Counted from the stretch's first letter, positions 18,910 through 28,666 are shown. The stretch is DNA of 64,000 nt from Acidimicrobiaceae bacterium (GCA_003162475.1 PMOI01000017.1:62001-126000); one strand, 5' to 3'. Program-made: numbers and translations. Notes: generated from the letters alone by a model not told the origin.

Positions 18910-20041
18910 GGACTCCCTCAGCAATAGTGTCCAGGAGTATCGGACAGGCGTTGTCGTCGCGGGTCCAGGTTCGTCACTCACTATTCCGGGCATCATCGTT
19001 TCTGAGATCGTTCGAGCACTCGCGAAGACATCGCGAGTCACTCGCATCGAAGTTGACGTCGCGTCGGACTTCATGGCGGGACTCCATCGCGCTGCTTCGT
19101 TAGCGACCGCGCATGACGTGCACACTGGTACCAACATCGATCGACACCGCGCACCGAATAATCCTCGACTGCGCGCTCGCGCCTTCAGGGATCTGATCGC
19201 CCCCGACGTTGGTACGGCGATCGCGTACGCGTGGCCGGGCATCGACAACAGTTGGATTCGACAGTTTCTCCAGGTGGCTAAGGCGTCCGGTGCGTCAACG
19301 ACAGTTATCTGCGCCAGCTTGCCCGCGTCAAATCCAGTGAGGCCCATTTCCTTAGCGGAGATTTTGTACCAAGCTGATCGGGTCTACGTCGGCGACATCG
19401 CGGACGCCGCCGAACTAGCGCAAGTCTTTGGATCGAGAGGTCCCCACGTCGAAGCGCGTAAGGCCCTCTCGCTTCGCGGAAGAAGTAGTCGTTCGACCGA
19501 TCGTCAGATCACAGCGTTTCTCCCGAGGAACAATGGTGGCTCGCTGGCCACCGTGCTCTCGGCGTTCGACGCGATTCCCGAAGCGTGGATCTCTGACTAC
19601 CAACTCCACGTAGTCATGCGCTACACGGGCGACGCAATGCCGGACATGGTGGCGGGAAGCTACCACTCGGATAACGTTCACCTCATTGGTGATGACATTT
19701 CGGCCAGCGGCCTCGAAGAGCTGGTTTCGACATCGTCAGCACTCAGTGTCGCCGACCCGGCGATTGACTCGCGGGCCTTCTCTTCCGCGGTCGATAGCGG
19801 CATCGCGACGGTAGTTCTCACCGACTCCACGTTGCCAATGGTGGGACACGGCTACGTCGGTGGGCTTCTCGCCGATCTGCGAAGTCCGTCGTCGGTGCAC
19901 GTGGCCTTTAACCACGCGCTCAGACTTGAGGAGTTGCAGTTCCCGAGTCCCGACGCGTGGGACCGTCTCGCTCGACGTCTTACGCCGGCCGCACGTGAAA
20001 GTTCACCTCTCAACGTTCTCGAGCCAGTCGCGAACGACTAA
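18893..20041 (+). CDS. hypothetical protein, possible GT-B-type glycosyltransferase
   Basis: 382 residues from GTG 18893, overlapping the upstream GT2 gene by 17 nt. No clear family signature. An early 'VVVAGPGSSLTIPG' and alternating alpha/beta pattern, with a later 'YTGDAMPDMVAGSYHSDNVHLIGDDISASGLEELVSTSSALSVAD' region, loosely recall the second Rossmann domain of GT-B enzymes. This is weak evidence. Context in a glycosyltransferase operon supports a sugar-related role. A stem-loop follows 9 nt after its stop. Confidence 0.6.
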   Translation: MFWRPEDSLSNSVQEYRTGVVVAGPGSSLTIPGIIVSEIVRALAKTSRVTRIEVDVASDFMAGLHRAASLATAHDVHTGTNIDRHRAPNNPRLRARAFRDLIAPDVGTAIAYAWPGIDNSWIRQFLQVAKASGASTTVICASLPASNPVRPISLAEILYQADRVYVGDIADAAELAQVFGSRGPHVEARKALSLRGRSSRSTDRQITAFLPRNNGGSLATVLSAFDAIPEAWISDYQLHVVMRYTGDAMPDMVAGSYHSDNVHLIGDDISASGLEELVSTSSALSVADPAIDSRAFSSAVDSGIATVVLTDSTLPMVGHGYVGGLLADLRSPSSVHVAFNHALRLEELQFPSPDAWDRLARRLTPAARESSPLNVLEPVAND

Positions 20042-20049
20042 TGAAGGAT

Positions 20050-20082
20050 CCGGTCTTCGTCGGTACGTCTTCGACGGACCGG
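20050..20082 (+). terminator. stem-loop after 18893-20041 gene
   Basis: CCGGTC, 2 nt bulge, CGTCG, 9 nt loop, then CGACG GACCGG: an 11 bp interrupted stem starting 9 nt after the stop codon. No T tract, but placement fits a terminator or mRNA-end stabiliser. Confidence 0.45.
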
Positions 20083-20157
20083 TGGGAAGCTGTTCTAAAG
20101 AACACAGAACCTGATATCGGATTGAAACCATCCGCCCAACGACGAGCGCGTTAATCA

Positions 20158-21417
20158 ATGACAGAACGGCGTACTGCTTCCGGCATTGCCTCAGGACGTA
20201 ACCTCGCCTCACGCAACTTCGTGAACTGGGCGCCAATTCCGATTGTCCGAGTCGACCTTGATTCGTTGAGCGACGTCGACATCAGCGACGCCAAGTCTGG
20301 TCAACGCGTTTGGGTCGAAGTGGTGAAGCACGATCAAGTTGTTGGGATTCTCGAAACCGTCTCAGAAGACGGTGGACTCTCGCTTCTGAAACTTAAAGAG
20401 TTGACATGTGTCTTCGAGAAGATGGTTCTACCGTCACACGTTGCGATCCCTGATGATCTTCTACCGAAGGCCTCTGTCGTAGTGCCGACCATCTGTCAGG
20501 ACCCTTCTCGATTAGTGCTTACAGTGGAGACGCTGCTCGCGCTCGACTATCCAGACTTCGACATCATCGTCGTTGACAATCGACGAGATTCCCGGGGCGT
20601 TCCACTGCCGTCGTTTCCAGGCGGCAGCAAAGTCCGAGTGTTCGAAGAGTCAAAACCCGGCGTGTCGGCAGCACGAAATCGTGGGATCGCCAACGCAACG
20701 GGTGACTTCATCGCCTTTACCGATGACGACGTCGTGATCGACGTGAATTGGCTGCGAGAGTTGGGCACGAGGTTCGTCAACAGCCCCGAAGTCGATGGCA
20801 TTGGTGGCCTCGTACTGCCGACGGAACTCCGGACTCAGCCGCAGCTTTGGTTTGAAGAGTTCTTCGGTGGATTCAATCACACGTTCTCGGCCGAAATTCT
20901 GAGTATGGAACTTCTGGCAAAGACTGACGAAATGTTCCCCTACGCCCCTGGTCGATTTGGAGCCGGTTGTAACATGGCCTTTCGTCGATCAGCCCTCGAG
21001 ACAAAGGGAGGTTTCGACGTCACGCTCGGTACTGGAACTCCCGCGCGCGGTGGCGAGGATCTATCACTGTTTATGAAACAGGTCCTCACCGGCGGGTCTC
21101 TCGCGTACGAACCCCGAGCTGTCGTACATCATCAGCATCGTCAAAGTGAGCAAGCGTTCCTCACCCAAGTGTTCGGTTACGGCGTTGGATTGACGGCAAT
21201 GTTCACCGCGATGGTCGTCCGCGATCCTCGACACCTCGCCAGGATGTTTCGTCGAATTCCCGCCGGCTACCGACTTCTTACGAAGCCACGTGACGAGCGA
21301 TCGCCGAGTTCGTCGGCGAGCTATCCCCGTCGTGCGTACCTACAACACGTACTGGGCATGGCGTACGGGCCTCTCGCCTACGCGCGAAGCGTCGCACGCA
21401 ACTACTTTTGGCACTAA
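20158..21417 (+). CDS. GT2-family glycosyltransferase with N-terminal extension (paralogue A)
   Basis: 419 residues. An N-terminal ~100-residue beta-rich module ('IVRVDLDSLSD', 'RVWVEVVKHDQVVGILE') precedes a GT-A domain. The GT-A domain has 'ASVVVPTICQDPSRL', 'IIVVDNR', 'SAARNRGIANATG', 'FIAFTDDDVVID' (DDD metal site) and 'GRFGAGCNMAFRRSALE', with acceptor-side 'GGEDLSLFMK'. A close paralogue with the same architecture is encoded at 37854-39065. It lies alone between polysaccharide genes; the sugar transferred is unknown. Confidence 0.85.
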   Translation: MTERRTASGIASGRNLASRNFVNWAPIPIVRVDLDSLSDVDISDAKSGQRVWVEVVKHDQVVGILETVSEDGGLSLLKLKELTCVFEKMVLPSHVAIPDDLLPKASVVVPTICQDPSRLVLTVETLLALDYPDFDIIVVDNRRDSRGVPLPSFPGGSKVRVFEESKPGVSAARNRGIANATGDFIAFTDDDVVIDVNWLRELGTRFVNSPEVDGIGGLVLPTELRTQPQLWFEEFFGGFNHTFSAEILSMELLAKTDEMFPYAPGRFGAGCNMAFRRSALETKGGFDVTLGTGTPARGGEDLSLFMKQVLTGGSLAYEPRAVVHHQHRQSEQAFLTQVFGYGVGLTAMFTAMVVRDPRHLARMFRRIPAGYRLLTKPRDERSPSSSASYPRRAYLQHVLGMAYGPLAYARSVARNYFWH

Positions 21418-21481
21418 CGAGAAGTCCGATTTTCCCAGACTTTGACGGTCACGACCTAGAATCGACCATGCACGGTCACCC

Positions 21482-22432
21482 ATGCAGTTACACAAACGTT
21501 CTGTCCCATATCGCTCGTGCGACGCGAAAGGAGCCAGCTGTGGGACGTGGAATTGCGTTTCAATGAGTCCAGACCACGACGCACAAGGGAATCAACTTGA
21601 TCCTTCGGATCCAAGTCCCCAAGGCGACTCCCTGCGAGCGGCGCTCGAAACACTGTCGATCTCAGAATCGGGGTTGGGGTTTATATATTCGGCGCTGGCA
21701 CTTCTCGTTGAACGCTTCGATCTGCTCGACGTGGTAATTGTTCTCGAAGACGAGAACGGCGGCACGCAGGTCTTTCGGAACGGCGGCAAGGCGGTGAGCA
21801 AGAACTTCGCCGCTCAACTTGGCGTCGTCCCTGGGGTGTACTGCGAACCTCGCGTCGTCGTTGCTGACGATCTTGAGATTGTTCGGTACTCGTGCCAGCG
21901 TGAACTCTCACGACACCAAGCTCGCTTGGGCGGATCTCAAGAACGAGGCGCTCACTTCTACGATCGTCGCGCCGAGGTTGCGACGCCGCGCGCTGCTGTC
22001 ACTCGAAACGTTGCGGACACGAATCGCGTGAACGTCGCCGCACAAGGCGTGCCTCGTACATTCGCAACTCTCCCGCGTACGCGAAACACTCGAGAGACAA
22101 TTTCTACTCTCCTGGCGATCATCGACGTCATGACACTGGCGCTGACGGTGACGAATATTGACGGACCGGTGAGGTTCCTCTTTGGACTCATCCTCGGCAT
22201 TGTCATCCCTGGATGGTCCGTTGTTGGGCTGATCAAACTCAAAAACGCCGCCCTCGAAGTTGGCCTCACGATGGCGTCGAGCCTGGCATTCGTGATGATC
22301 GCCGCTCAACTACTGATCACCTGGAAATTTTGGCATCCGATCGTCCTCGAAGAGTTCACGTGCGTCGTGTGTCTCCCGTCGTTACTTTGGCAGTCTGGAT
22401 CACGTCCGCGGCGACTGGGTAGCGCGAAATGA
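21482..22432 (+). CDS. membrane protein with the same sensor domain as the GGDEF protein
   Basis: Up to 316 residues; the start is uncertain (ATG 21482 or ATG 21563, neither with a well-spaced ribosome site). The first part repeats the N-terminal domain of the 9204-10025 diguanylate cyclase: 'LGFIYSALALLVERFDLLDVV', 'QVFRNGGKAVSKNFAAQLG', 'VPGVYCEP'. Instead of GGDEF, a basic linker leads into three or four hydrophobic segments (from ~residue 210) ending near 'LPSLLWQSGS'. It overlaps the next gene by ATGA. A sensor or adaptor connecting c-di-GMP signalling to membrane glycan assembly is an inference. Confidence 0.75.
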   Translation: MQLHKRSVPYRSCDAKGASCGTWNCVSMSPDHDAQGNQLDPSDPSPQGDSLRAALETLSISESGLGFIYSALALLVERFDLLDVVIVLEDENGGTQVFRNGGKAVSKNFAAQLGVVPGVYCEPRVVVADDLEIVRYSCQRELSRHQARLGGSQERGAHFYDRRAEVATPRAAVTRNVADTNRVNVAAQGVPRTFATLPRTRNTRETISTLLAIIDVMTLALTVTNIDGPVRFLFGLILGIVIPGWSVVGLIKLKNAALEVGLTMASSLAFVMIAAQLLITWKFWHPIVLEEFTCVVCLPSLLWQSGSRPRRLGSAK

Positions 22433-22650
22433 ATGGCATAGTTTTCGCCAACGCGGGGGCTCTCGGCGCGCCACAAGTTATCTTCGTGTCGCTGGCGGCG
22501 GTTGTGACGCTCTTGTGTCTTCGCGCACTGACTCGAGTGATGCGCCTAGCGCTGTCGCGTTCAGTATCGCAAGTGCTCGACGGGTCCATCGTGGTGTTGT
22601 TTCTCCTCTTCATCGTTCTCATCATCGTCCGATTCACGACAATTGGATGA
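22429..22650 (+). CDS. small two-helix membrane protein
   Basis: 73 residues; ATG overlaps the previous stop (ATGA). Two hydrophobic helices, ~10-30 ('ALGAPQVIFVSLAAVVTLL') and ~50-70 ('VVLFLLFIVLIIVRF'), are separated by a short basic loop. No family recognised. Its position between a membrane sensor and a polytopic GT-C-like protein suggests a subunit of the same membrane machinery. Confidence 0.7.
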   Translation: MNGIVFANAGALGAPQVIFVSLAAVVTLLCLRALTRVMRLALSRSVSQVLDGSIVVLFLLFIVLIIVRFTTIG

Positions 22651-22663
22651 GTGATTGCGTGTC

Positions 22664-24484
22664 ATGACCATCGTGCGACGAGACCTCAACGGCGAGCCCC
22701 AACCAATTCGAAACTTTCTCGGACTCTTTTTGGGTTTCGCCGGACTTGTCCTTTGGCTCGTCGCCGTTCACAACGCGGACTACCTCAAAATGGGCGCGTA
22801 CGGCTTGGTGTCCGTCCTCGGATGGCCCTACTTTGTAGGTCTCGCGTTCGTCGTCATGGGCTTCGCCATCGAACTGTTACGGACGCCGTTACGCTCAGGC
22901 CGGCTCTTCGCCCTCGTGGTGCTTTTGGCGATCTTCCTGTACGGCACTGCGTCAGCCATCGAGCCCGTCGCCCAGCTCACTGACTCGTGGGTTCACGCTG
23001 GCTTCATTCAGTACATCATTCAAAATGGACACCCATTAAATGGTTACGACGCACGATTCTCATGGCCCGGGGGGTTCTCGCTGTCCGCGATCCTCGTGGC
23101 CTTCACGGGACAAGCGAACGCCATTGCATTCCTTCGCTGGTTTCCGATTTTCATTGAGTTGTCATACTTGGCACCACTGTTGGTCATTGCTCGATTTAGC
23201 GGCGTGAGCCGCCGAGCGGGATGGCTCGGCATCGCGCTTTATTACGCAACGAACTGGATATTCCAAGACTATTTCTCCCCCCAAGCGCTGAACTATCTGT
23301 TCTACCTCGTGGTGATCGCCGCAGTTCTCGCGTGTTGGCAACCAAGGCGCTTGGATCGCGCCGCACCCGAGCGAGGGTATTGGAAGGAGCGTGTCGCGCA
23401 GAGCCGAGCCCTCATGACACACTCGCGCCTCGTAGGTAACGACGCGACAACCACTTGGGGAAGCGTCGAGACGATAAGCGTCCTCGGGTTGCTTGGACTC
23501 ATTGGTTTGGCGTCCGCAATGAGCCACCAGTTGACGCCGTATGCCATGGTCCTGGCGCTCGCCGCCTGTCTCCTCACTCGTCGCCTCGGTCGCCCCGAGT
23601 TAGTGCTCCTTATCGCCGCGTTAGCACTCGGGTGGTTGAGCCTTGGTGCCAGCAACTACTGGGTCGGTCACCTCAATGTCATTTTCGGGTCGGTTGGTCA
23701 AGTGAGTAGCACTCTCACTTCCAACGTGACCAGCAGGGTATCGGGCGCTCCGACTCACTTGTTGGTCGTTGAGATCAGGATTCTTCTGACGGGCGCACTG
23801 TTCTTCCTCGCCGGAGTTGGATTCCTGCGAAGGTACACGGACTCACGTGCGTTGGAGGCTCTCGCCGGTGCGCCCTTTCTGTTGGTCGCCGCTCAGAGTT
23901 ACGGTGGCGAAGGATTGTTGCGAGTGGTGCTCTTCGCGTTACCCTTTGCCTCCTTACTCGCGGCATCGGCGATACTTCCGAGCCAGTCGGGCACCATCCG
24001 TGGTCTTCTCCCCAAGGTTTCGATCGGGCGCTTCGCAGGGATTGGCCGAATGACGTTACGGCTCATCATCATCGGCGTGGTTCTGGCTTTCGCACTGGCC
24101 ACGACTATCGTGCGCGGAGGCAATGACGCGTACGCTTCATTCTCAAGAGGAGAGCTCGCGGCGGTCAACTACGCGTACGCCCACGTTCACTCCGGAGACA
24201 CGATTGGTCTCGTGAACTACTACCTACCCATCGGACAACGCGATATCACCACCGTAGCTGTGTACGATCCCGGGTCAGCTGGGTCGTACCAAAATATCGG
24301 TCAACTTCTTCTCCAAGCGAAGCCCACGATAATAATTCTCTCGCAGTCAGAAGAGGCCTACGGCGAGGAAGTGGTTGGCTTTCCGGTGGGTTGGGAAGCA
24401 ACGCTGGAGACTACGTTCGTGAACCACGGTTATCGGATTGCCGCTCATTGGAATACCGCGACGGTTCTCAAAGTATCCGTGTAA
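22664..24484 (+). CDS. polytopic GT-C-like membrane protein
   Basis: 606 residues from ATG 22664 (a TTG at 22655 is in frame). About 12-13 hydrophobic segments. After the third helix comes a periplasmic loop 'DSWVHAGFIQYIIQNGHPLNGYDARFSWPGG'. It resembles the first loop of GT-C glycosyltransferases, where an Asp acts as base. A C-terminal ~100-residue soluble part follows the last helix. Likely transfers lipid-linked sugars, or polymerises repeat units, on the outer face of the membrane. It closes a four-gene string with the sensor protein and small membrane protein. Confidence 0.65.
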   Translation: MTIVRRDLNGEPQPIRNFLGLFLGFAGLVLWLVAVHNADYLKMGAYGLVSVLGWPYFVGLAFVVMGFAIELLRTPLRSGRLFALVVLLAIFLYGTASAIEPVAQLTDSWVHAGFIQYIIQNGHPLNGYDARFSWPGGFSLSAILVAFTGQANAIAFLRWFPIFIELSYLAPLLVIARFSGVSRRAGWLGIALYYATNWIFQDYFSPQALNYLFYLVVIAAVLACWQPRRLDRAAPERGYWKERVAQSRALMTHSRLVGNDATTTWGSVETISVLGLLGLIGLASAMSHQLTPYAMVLALAACLLTRRLGRPELVLLIAALALGWLSLGASNYWVGHLNVIFGSVGQVSSTLTSNVTSRVSGAPTHLLVVEIRILLTGALFFLAGVGFLRRYTDSRALEALAGAPFLLVAAQSYGGEGLLRVVLFALPFASLLAASAILPSQSGTIRGLLPKVSIGRFAGIGRMTLRLIIIGVVLAFALATTIVRGGNDAYASFSRGELAAVNYAYAHVHSGDTIGLVNYYLPIGQRDITTVAVYDPGSAGSYQNIGQLLLQAKPTIIILSQSEEAYGEEVVGFPVGWEATLETTFVNHGYRIAAHWNTATVLKVSV

Positions 24485-24630
24485 ACCGAAGGACGGGGCG
24501 TCGGCGCCACGGCACGTTTCGCGACGGTTAGCTCAAATTTTCCAGGAGTTCTAAAGAGGGCGTGGCGAGTGTGGAGTCAGACCACAGTGTGTCGCGAGCG
24601 GCGACTTGTCCGCTTCGATGACGAATGGCA

Positions 24631-25977
24631 CTAGCCCACGTCGTTGCGAGGTTCTGGCTTCGTATGACGCGCCACGCTTAACGCAAGTTCGCGAACCTGT
24701 GCAGCGACAATTTCGGTGCTGTAGTGGTCCTGATACAAACTTCTTCCATTGCTGCGCAAGCTTTCACAAAGTGCGTCGCTCGCGAGAATTTGCGCGCAGG
24801 CCGCAGCGAATTCCAATGGGGCATTTCGAATCATCGCGTGGTGGTCCGTTATGATGCCAAGACCTTCGCATCCAACGCCGGTCGACACGACAGGTACGCC
24901 GTAGGCGAGCGCCTCTAGTATCTTGACCCTCGTCCCACCCCCACTGAGGATCGGAACCACAACGCCTCGAGATTTTCGTAGTTCTACGCTGATCGTGTCA
25001 ACTTCACCGACAATTTCGACTCCCGGTACCGTGGCGACGGCAGGTAGCCGCTCGTCATAGCGGCCCACGAGTCGCACAGTAACGTTGGGCACCAGGCGGC
25101 GAAGCTCTGGTAACACCTCTTGCGCAAGCCAGCGGGCACCATCGAGATTGGGCTGGTAAGTGAAGAGCGCCACCATTAACAGAATTGGTGCAATCACTAG
25201 AGGGCCAGGCGGCGGTCCGGGATCGTCATAGGAATTCGGAATTATCGTGACACGTTTTGTCGAAAGGCGCTTCCGGTCGACTTCGCTGCAGACCACCGTC
25301 GACGCCACTTCCTTCGAAATTGCACGTTGTAGACGGGACCACAAGAGACGGTCACGCCAGATGATGACCCAAGTTGCGAGCGCGCCAATATTCAAACGAA
25401 GCACGCGGGCGAGGCCTTCGTTGCGAGTCGACATCTTAATGAACGCAATACGAGGAGCCCGGATCACGCGACTCTCGAGGTTGTCGAGATCAACGACGGC
25501 TGGACCGAACGACGGATCGCCGAGGGCCGCGAACGCGTCCCCGTGGCAGTACCAGACGAGATCGTAGGGCTTTCGCACAAACTGGCGGATTTCTCTTTGA
25601 GAATTGACCCAAGAACGCCAAAGAATTCGCGAGGGTAACCGACTCGAGCCGGTGCGAATATAACGTCCCAATGAAGAATGTGTCAAGGGAGCGACCACGA
25701 CTTCGCACCGACCAATGATGTTCGGGGGCTGTCCTACGTCATCTTCGCCTTCCCAGGCGGCCACAAACAGATCAATATCACCTACGCCGCTCAACGCATT
25801 GACGACCGAGGAAAATCGTAGGCGGTAGCCGTCGCGGGCGGGCCACGGGAAGACGTCACCGACCACGAGAATTCGAAGTCGGCGAACCTCGTCGCTCCCG
25901 TTGGGGTCTGACCCCGTCGATGAGCCGAATTGTGGTGCTCCAAGATCAGACACAACGGTCAGCCTCGCATACGACAT
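24631..25977 (-). CDS. GT4-family glycosyltransferase
   Basis: 448 residues from ATG 25977. GT-B fold: N-terminal 'LRILVVGDVFPWPARDGYRLRFSSVVNAL' (acceptor-side Rossmann domain with glycine loop), a central 'STVVCSEVDRKRL' segment, and the donor-binding part 'VEIVGEVDTISVELRKSRGVVVPILSGGGTRVKILEALAYGVPVVSTGVGCEGL'. The last segment carries the E-x7-E type motif of GT4 enzymes. It resembles sugar transferases found in exopolysaccharide clusters. Followed in the opposite direction by non-related genes; it sits just downstream of the flippase gene on the same strand. Confidence 0.85.
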   Translation of the reverse strand: MSYARLTVVSDLGAPQFGSSTGSDPNGSDEVRRLRILVVGDVFPWPARDGYRLRFSSVVNALSGVGDIDLFVAAWEGEDDVGQPPNIIGRCEVVVAPLTHSSLGRYIRTGSSRLPSRILWRSWVNSQREIRQFVRKPYDLVWYCHGDAFAALGDPSFGPAVVDLDNLESRVIRAPRIAFIKMSTRNEGLARVLRLNIGALATWVIIWRDRLLWSRLQRAISKEVASTVVCSEVDRKRLSTKRVTIIPNSYDDPGPPPGPLVIAPILLMVALFTYQPNLDGARWLAQEVLPELRRLVPNVTVRLVGRYDERLPAVATVPGVEIVGEVDTISVELRKSRGVVVPILSGGGTRVKILEALAYGVPVVSTGVGCEGLGIITDHHAMIRNAPLEFAAACAQILASDALCESLRSNGRSLYQDHYSTEIVAAQVRELALSVARHTKPEPRNDVG

Positions 25978-26084
25978 CGTGAGAATGCCAACGCAGAAAA
26001 GTGGTTTGCCCCGAAAGGCACCTTCTCGACGAAATAATACGAGGCGGCGAGGTGACGTTCAACGGAGAAATTGGAAATGGGAGA

Positions 26085-27350
26085 TCAATTTGTCGGAACC
26101 GGTCCATCAACCGCCAGCCGGTATCGCTTGATCAAAATCGGAAGAAAGAAGAATCCCTGAACTCCTGACTCAATCAGAGAACCAATACCAATTGCCAGAA
26201 TGCCAAAGTGACCGAGAAGCGCCAGAAAGACGCTGAAGAAGATAATCGCGCTCGCCACTTCACGAATCGCGAACCACCATACGTTGCGGTCGATCCACGC
26301 GAAGGAAGCGTAGAACGACGTAACGGCGATGGCGGGCAACGACAACAACAGCATTCGAAGGAGGGTCGTTCCCTGGTCCGAGTAGCTTCGGCCAAAAATG
26401 TCCAAAATCTGCGGAGCAAACACGAGGCCGAATATCATCGCCGGAAGTAACAGCACGACCGTTGCTCGAAGCGTGATGCGCACGAAGTGTCGCATGGCGC
26501 TGGGCTCAGACGCGGCCTCTACGAGGAAAGACCTCATGATGGCACCGAGAGCGAGTATCGCACCCCCGGAGATCTGCGCAGGTATGTAGTAATGCGCGTT
26601 CGCGACAGGACCCAGTCGATCGATGACGATGAGGGTGGTGATGGACGACGTGAGGACTGCGACGAGCAGACTGGCGTACTGTGCACCAGAAAGTGCAATC
26701 AACTGACGCGTTGAAGGCAGATCCTCACTGGCACTGCTGCGCGCCTGATGTTCAGGAATACGCTTCTTGAACAAGTACCAATTGACGGCAATTATCAACC
26801 AAACGACCGGGAACATCCAGGCGACGAAAATTCCTTGCTTCGACGTCCACAAGATGAACAGTGGCAGTAGGGCCAGCTTCGCCAAAGAATACGAGATGTT
26901 CTCAACGGGTACCCACCGAGCCGAACGAAGTCCGACGAGCGCCGAATCCTGAAGCCCAAACACTGTCCAAAGGATGACGGAGACGACGAAGAAGGCTCGC
27001 CATAGTAGCGACGAGGGCAAGAAGCTGTGGCCAATGCCCAATGACACGTAGGCGATCGAAAGAATAAGGGCGAGTGCTCCACACAAGACGTACGCGCGCG
27101 CCACGAAGTTACGCGTCCGAGAGCCCGCGACCGGAATGAAGCGCTCAAAAGTCGAGCCAAAACTCAACTGCGAAAGAAGACCTAGAAGAGATAACGCCGC
27201 AATCTCCGCGGAATTGCGGCCAACGGTCGCAGCCGACGTCAAATGCGCGGACGCCCCCCAAAACACGAGTCCGATTACTGCTGACACCGCACTGGAAATC
27301 ATCAGAGCCGCGGCGTTCTTTATGAGACCTCCGAATTGAGGGCGTCTCAT
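26085..27350 (-). CDS. Wzx-type polysaccharide flippase (paralogue 1)
   Basis: 421 residues from ATG 27350, with roughly 12 membrane helices across the whole length, as in MOP-superfamily lipid-linked oligosaccharide flippases. Conserved-looking stretches are 'LMISSAVSAVIGLVFWG', 'GSTFERFIPVAG' and 'LLRMLLLSLPAIAVTSFYASFAWIDR'. It would move undecaprenyl-linked repeat units across the membrane. A paralogue with about the same length and many identical blocks (FERF.PVAG, GIFVAW, KKRIPEH-type, LPSTR) is encoded at 40039-41367. It precedes the GT4 gene by ~107 nt on the minus strand. Confidence 0.85.
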   Translation of the reverse strand: MRRPQFGGLIKNAAALMISSAVSAVIGLVFWGASAHLTSAATVGRNSAEIAALSLLGLLSQLSFGSTFERFIPVAGSRTRNFVARAYVLCGALALILSIAYVSLGIGHSFLPSSLLWRAFFVVSVILWTVFGLQDSALVGLRSARWVPVENISYSLAKLALLPLFILWTSKQGIFVAWMFPVVWLIIAVNWYLFKKRIPEHQARSSASEDLPSTRQLIALSGAQYASLLVAVLTSSITTLIVIDRLGPVANAHYYIPAQISGGAILALGAIMRSFLVEAASEPSAMRHFVRITLRATVVLLLPAMIFGLVFAPQILDIFGRSYSDQGTTLLRMLLLSLPAIAVTSFYASFAWIDRNVWWFAIREVASAIIFFSVFLALLGHFGILAIGIGSLIESGVQGFFFLPILIKRYRLAVDGPVPTN

Positions 27351-27381
27351 CCACGACCCTCGTGTGCTCGAGTGCGCACGA

Positions 27382-27555
27382 TTAGTGCCACGTCAAAGAA
27401 TTGACGAGTCCGAGAACTCTGAAGATGGACGTGTTGAACTTCGATGTTGCTGAAGGTTGACCAGCTACCCGAGCTACCGCGGTGAAACTTCGAAACTCTG
27501 GATCAACACTGCAGACCTCGTTGCTCAAAGAAGCGACAGAACTCTTCTCGGTCAT
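27382..27555 (-). other. possible small ORF or gene remnant ahead of flippase
   Basis: In this 340 nt gap (27351-27691) the minus strand stays open to the stop at 27382. The part from ATG 27555 reads like protein: 57 residues ending 'SKFNTSIFRVLGLVNSLTWH'. There is no ribosome site or family match. Upstream the frame runs antisense through the glycosyltransferase gene. It could be the remains of a transferase C-terminus or chance. Confidence 0.25.
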
Positions 27556-27691
27556 ATCGTCGAGGCTACATCGCAACAAATATTTGGCGACCTTATAGGA
27601 GCTGGCGGTGACTGGCAAATATAATCTCCACTGAGAACGAGCGCTCGAACGACTCCTCCCTTGATTGTCGATTCGAATAGTATTACGTTGC

Positions 27692-28666
27692 GTGACGAGA
27701 CAAGAGAACGTAAAGCCACCCGGCGGACTCCTCAGTGTGGTGATTCCAACGTTCAACAGAAGACCATTACTGGTCAGGGTCATAAGCCCTCTTTTGGAAG
27801 ATCCAAGTACAGGAGAAGTCGTCATTGTCGTCGACGGCGGCAGTGACGGTTCTCTCGAACTTCTTAGGGATTGGGCCAAAAGAGAGCCGCGACTTCGCGT
27901 CCTTTATCAAGAGAACGCTGGCGAGAGTGCGGCGAGGCGAAGGGGAATTGAGGCGTCACGTTACGACGTCGTGGTCATCCTAGATGACGACGTCGAAGCT
28001 GATTCGGGACTCATCAGTGCCCACGCTCGATGGCACGTGAAAAACGAAGATCTCGTAGTCCTCGGCTATATGCCCACCGTGGTGCCAAGCCCACGCCGAC
28101 ATGGACAGGCAACCACAATTCTGTACGCCGCGGACTACGGGAGCACCTGCGGTTTATATGAAGAAGACGCTCGTTCGATCTTCACCCACCTGTGGGCCGG
28201 CAACATGTCAATGAAGCGAGCCAGCTTCTTAGACCTGGTCAGTGATACAGAGAGTCGGATCGATTTCCACGAAGACCTGAGGTTCGGTCTGCAATGTCAA
28301 GACGCCGGCCTAGTGGCCGTATTTGATCGGTCGCTCTCAGCGCGACATTGGCACAGTCGGAGTCTTAGAAGATTTGCCGCCGATTGTCGTCGAAGCGGTA
28401 GGGGGTTGGCGCGTATAAGCCGGGACTACCCCAGAATCGCTGATCAACTCAACCCACTTACTTCGCACTCAGCGCAAGAAAACCTTATTGCTCGATACCT
28501 TGGTTCAAGATTTGTCCGAACATTTTCAGCGCCTATCGCGATGGCTCTTTCGTACGTATCTGGACGAATACGGGTTTGGCGTTTGGAAATGATCTCTACT
28601 CGAGTGCTCCGTCTCATCGAAACGGCATACGAGTTCAGACGCTACGGAGAGGTGCTCCCCGAATGA
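27692..28666 (+). CDS. GT2-family glycosyltransferase
   Basis: 324 residues from GTG 27692; a TTG at 27665 is also in frame and neither has a strong ribosome site. GT-A domain: 'LSVVIPTFNRRPLLVRVI', 'VVIVVDGGSDGS', 'AARRRGIEASRYDVVVILDDDVEADS' (DDD), 'LWAGNMSMKRA' and 'FHEDLRFGLQCQDAG'. The C-terminal part is basic, 'SRSLRRFAADCRRSGRG', as in enzymes that dock on membrane lipids. It faces a convergent GT2 gene and lies in the AT-richer part of the locus. Confidence 0.85.
   Translation: MTRQENVKPPGGLLSVVIPTFNRRPLLVRVISPLLEDPSTGEVVIVVDGGSDGSLELLRDWAKREPRLRVLYQENAGESAARRRGIEASRYDVVVILDDDVEADSGLISAHARWHVKNEDLVVLGYMPTVVPSPRRHGQATTILYAADYGSTCGLYEEDARSIFTHLWAGNMSMKRASFLDLVSDTESRIDFHEDLRFGLQCQDAGLVAVFDRSLSARHWHSRSLRRFAADCRRSGRGLARISRDYPRIADQLNPLTSHSAQENLIARYLGSRFVRTFSAPIAMALSYVSGRIRVWRLEMISTRVLRLIETAYEFRRYGEVLPE

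Noticed and set aside
21540..21600. GTG at 21540 after AAAGGAG as start of the membrane sensor
   Set aside because: The ribosome-like site is good, but this GTG is out of frame with the conserved domain.
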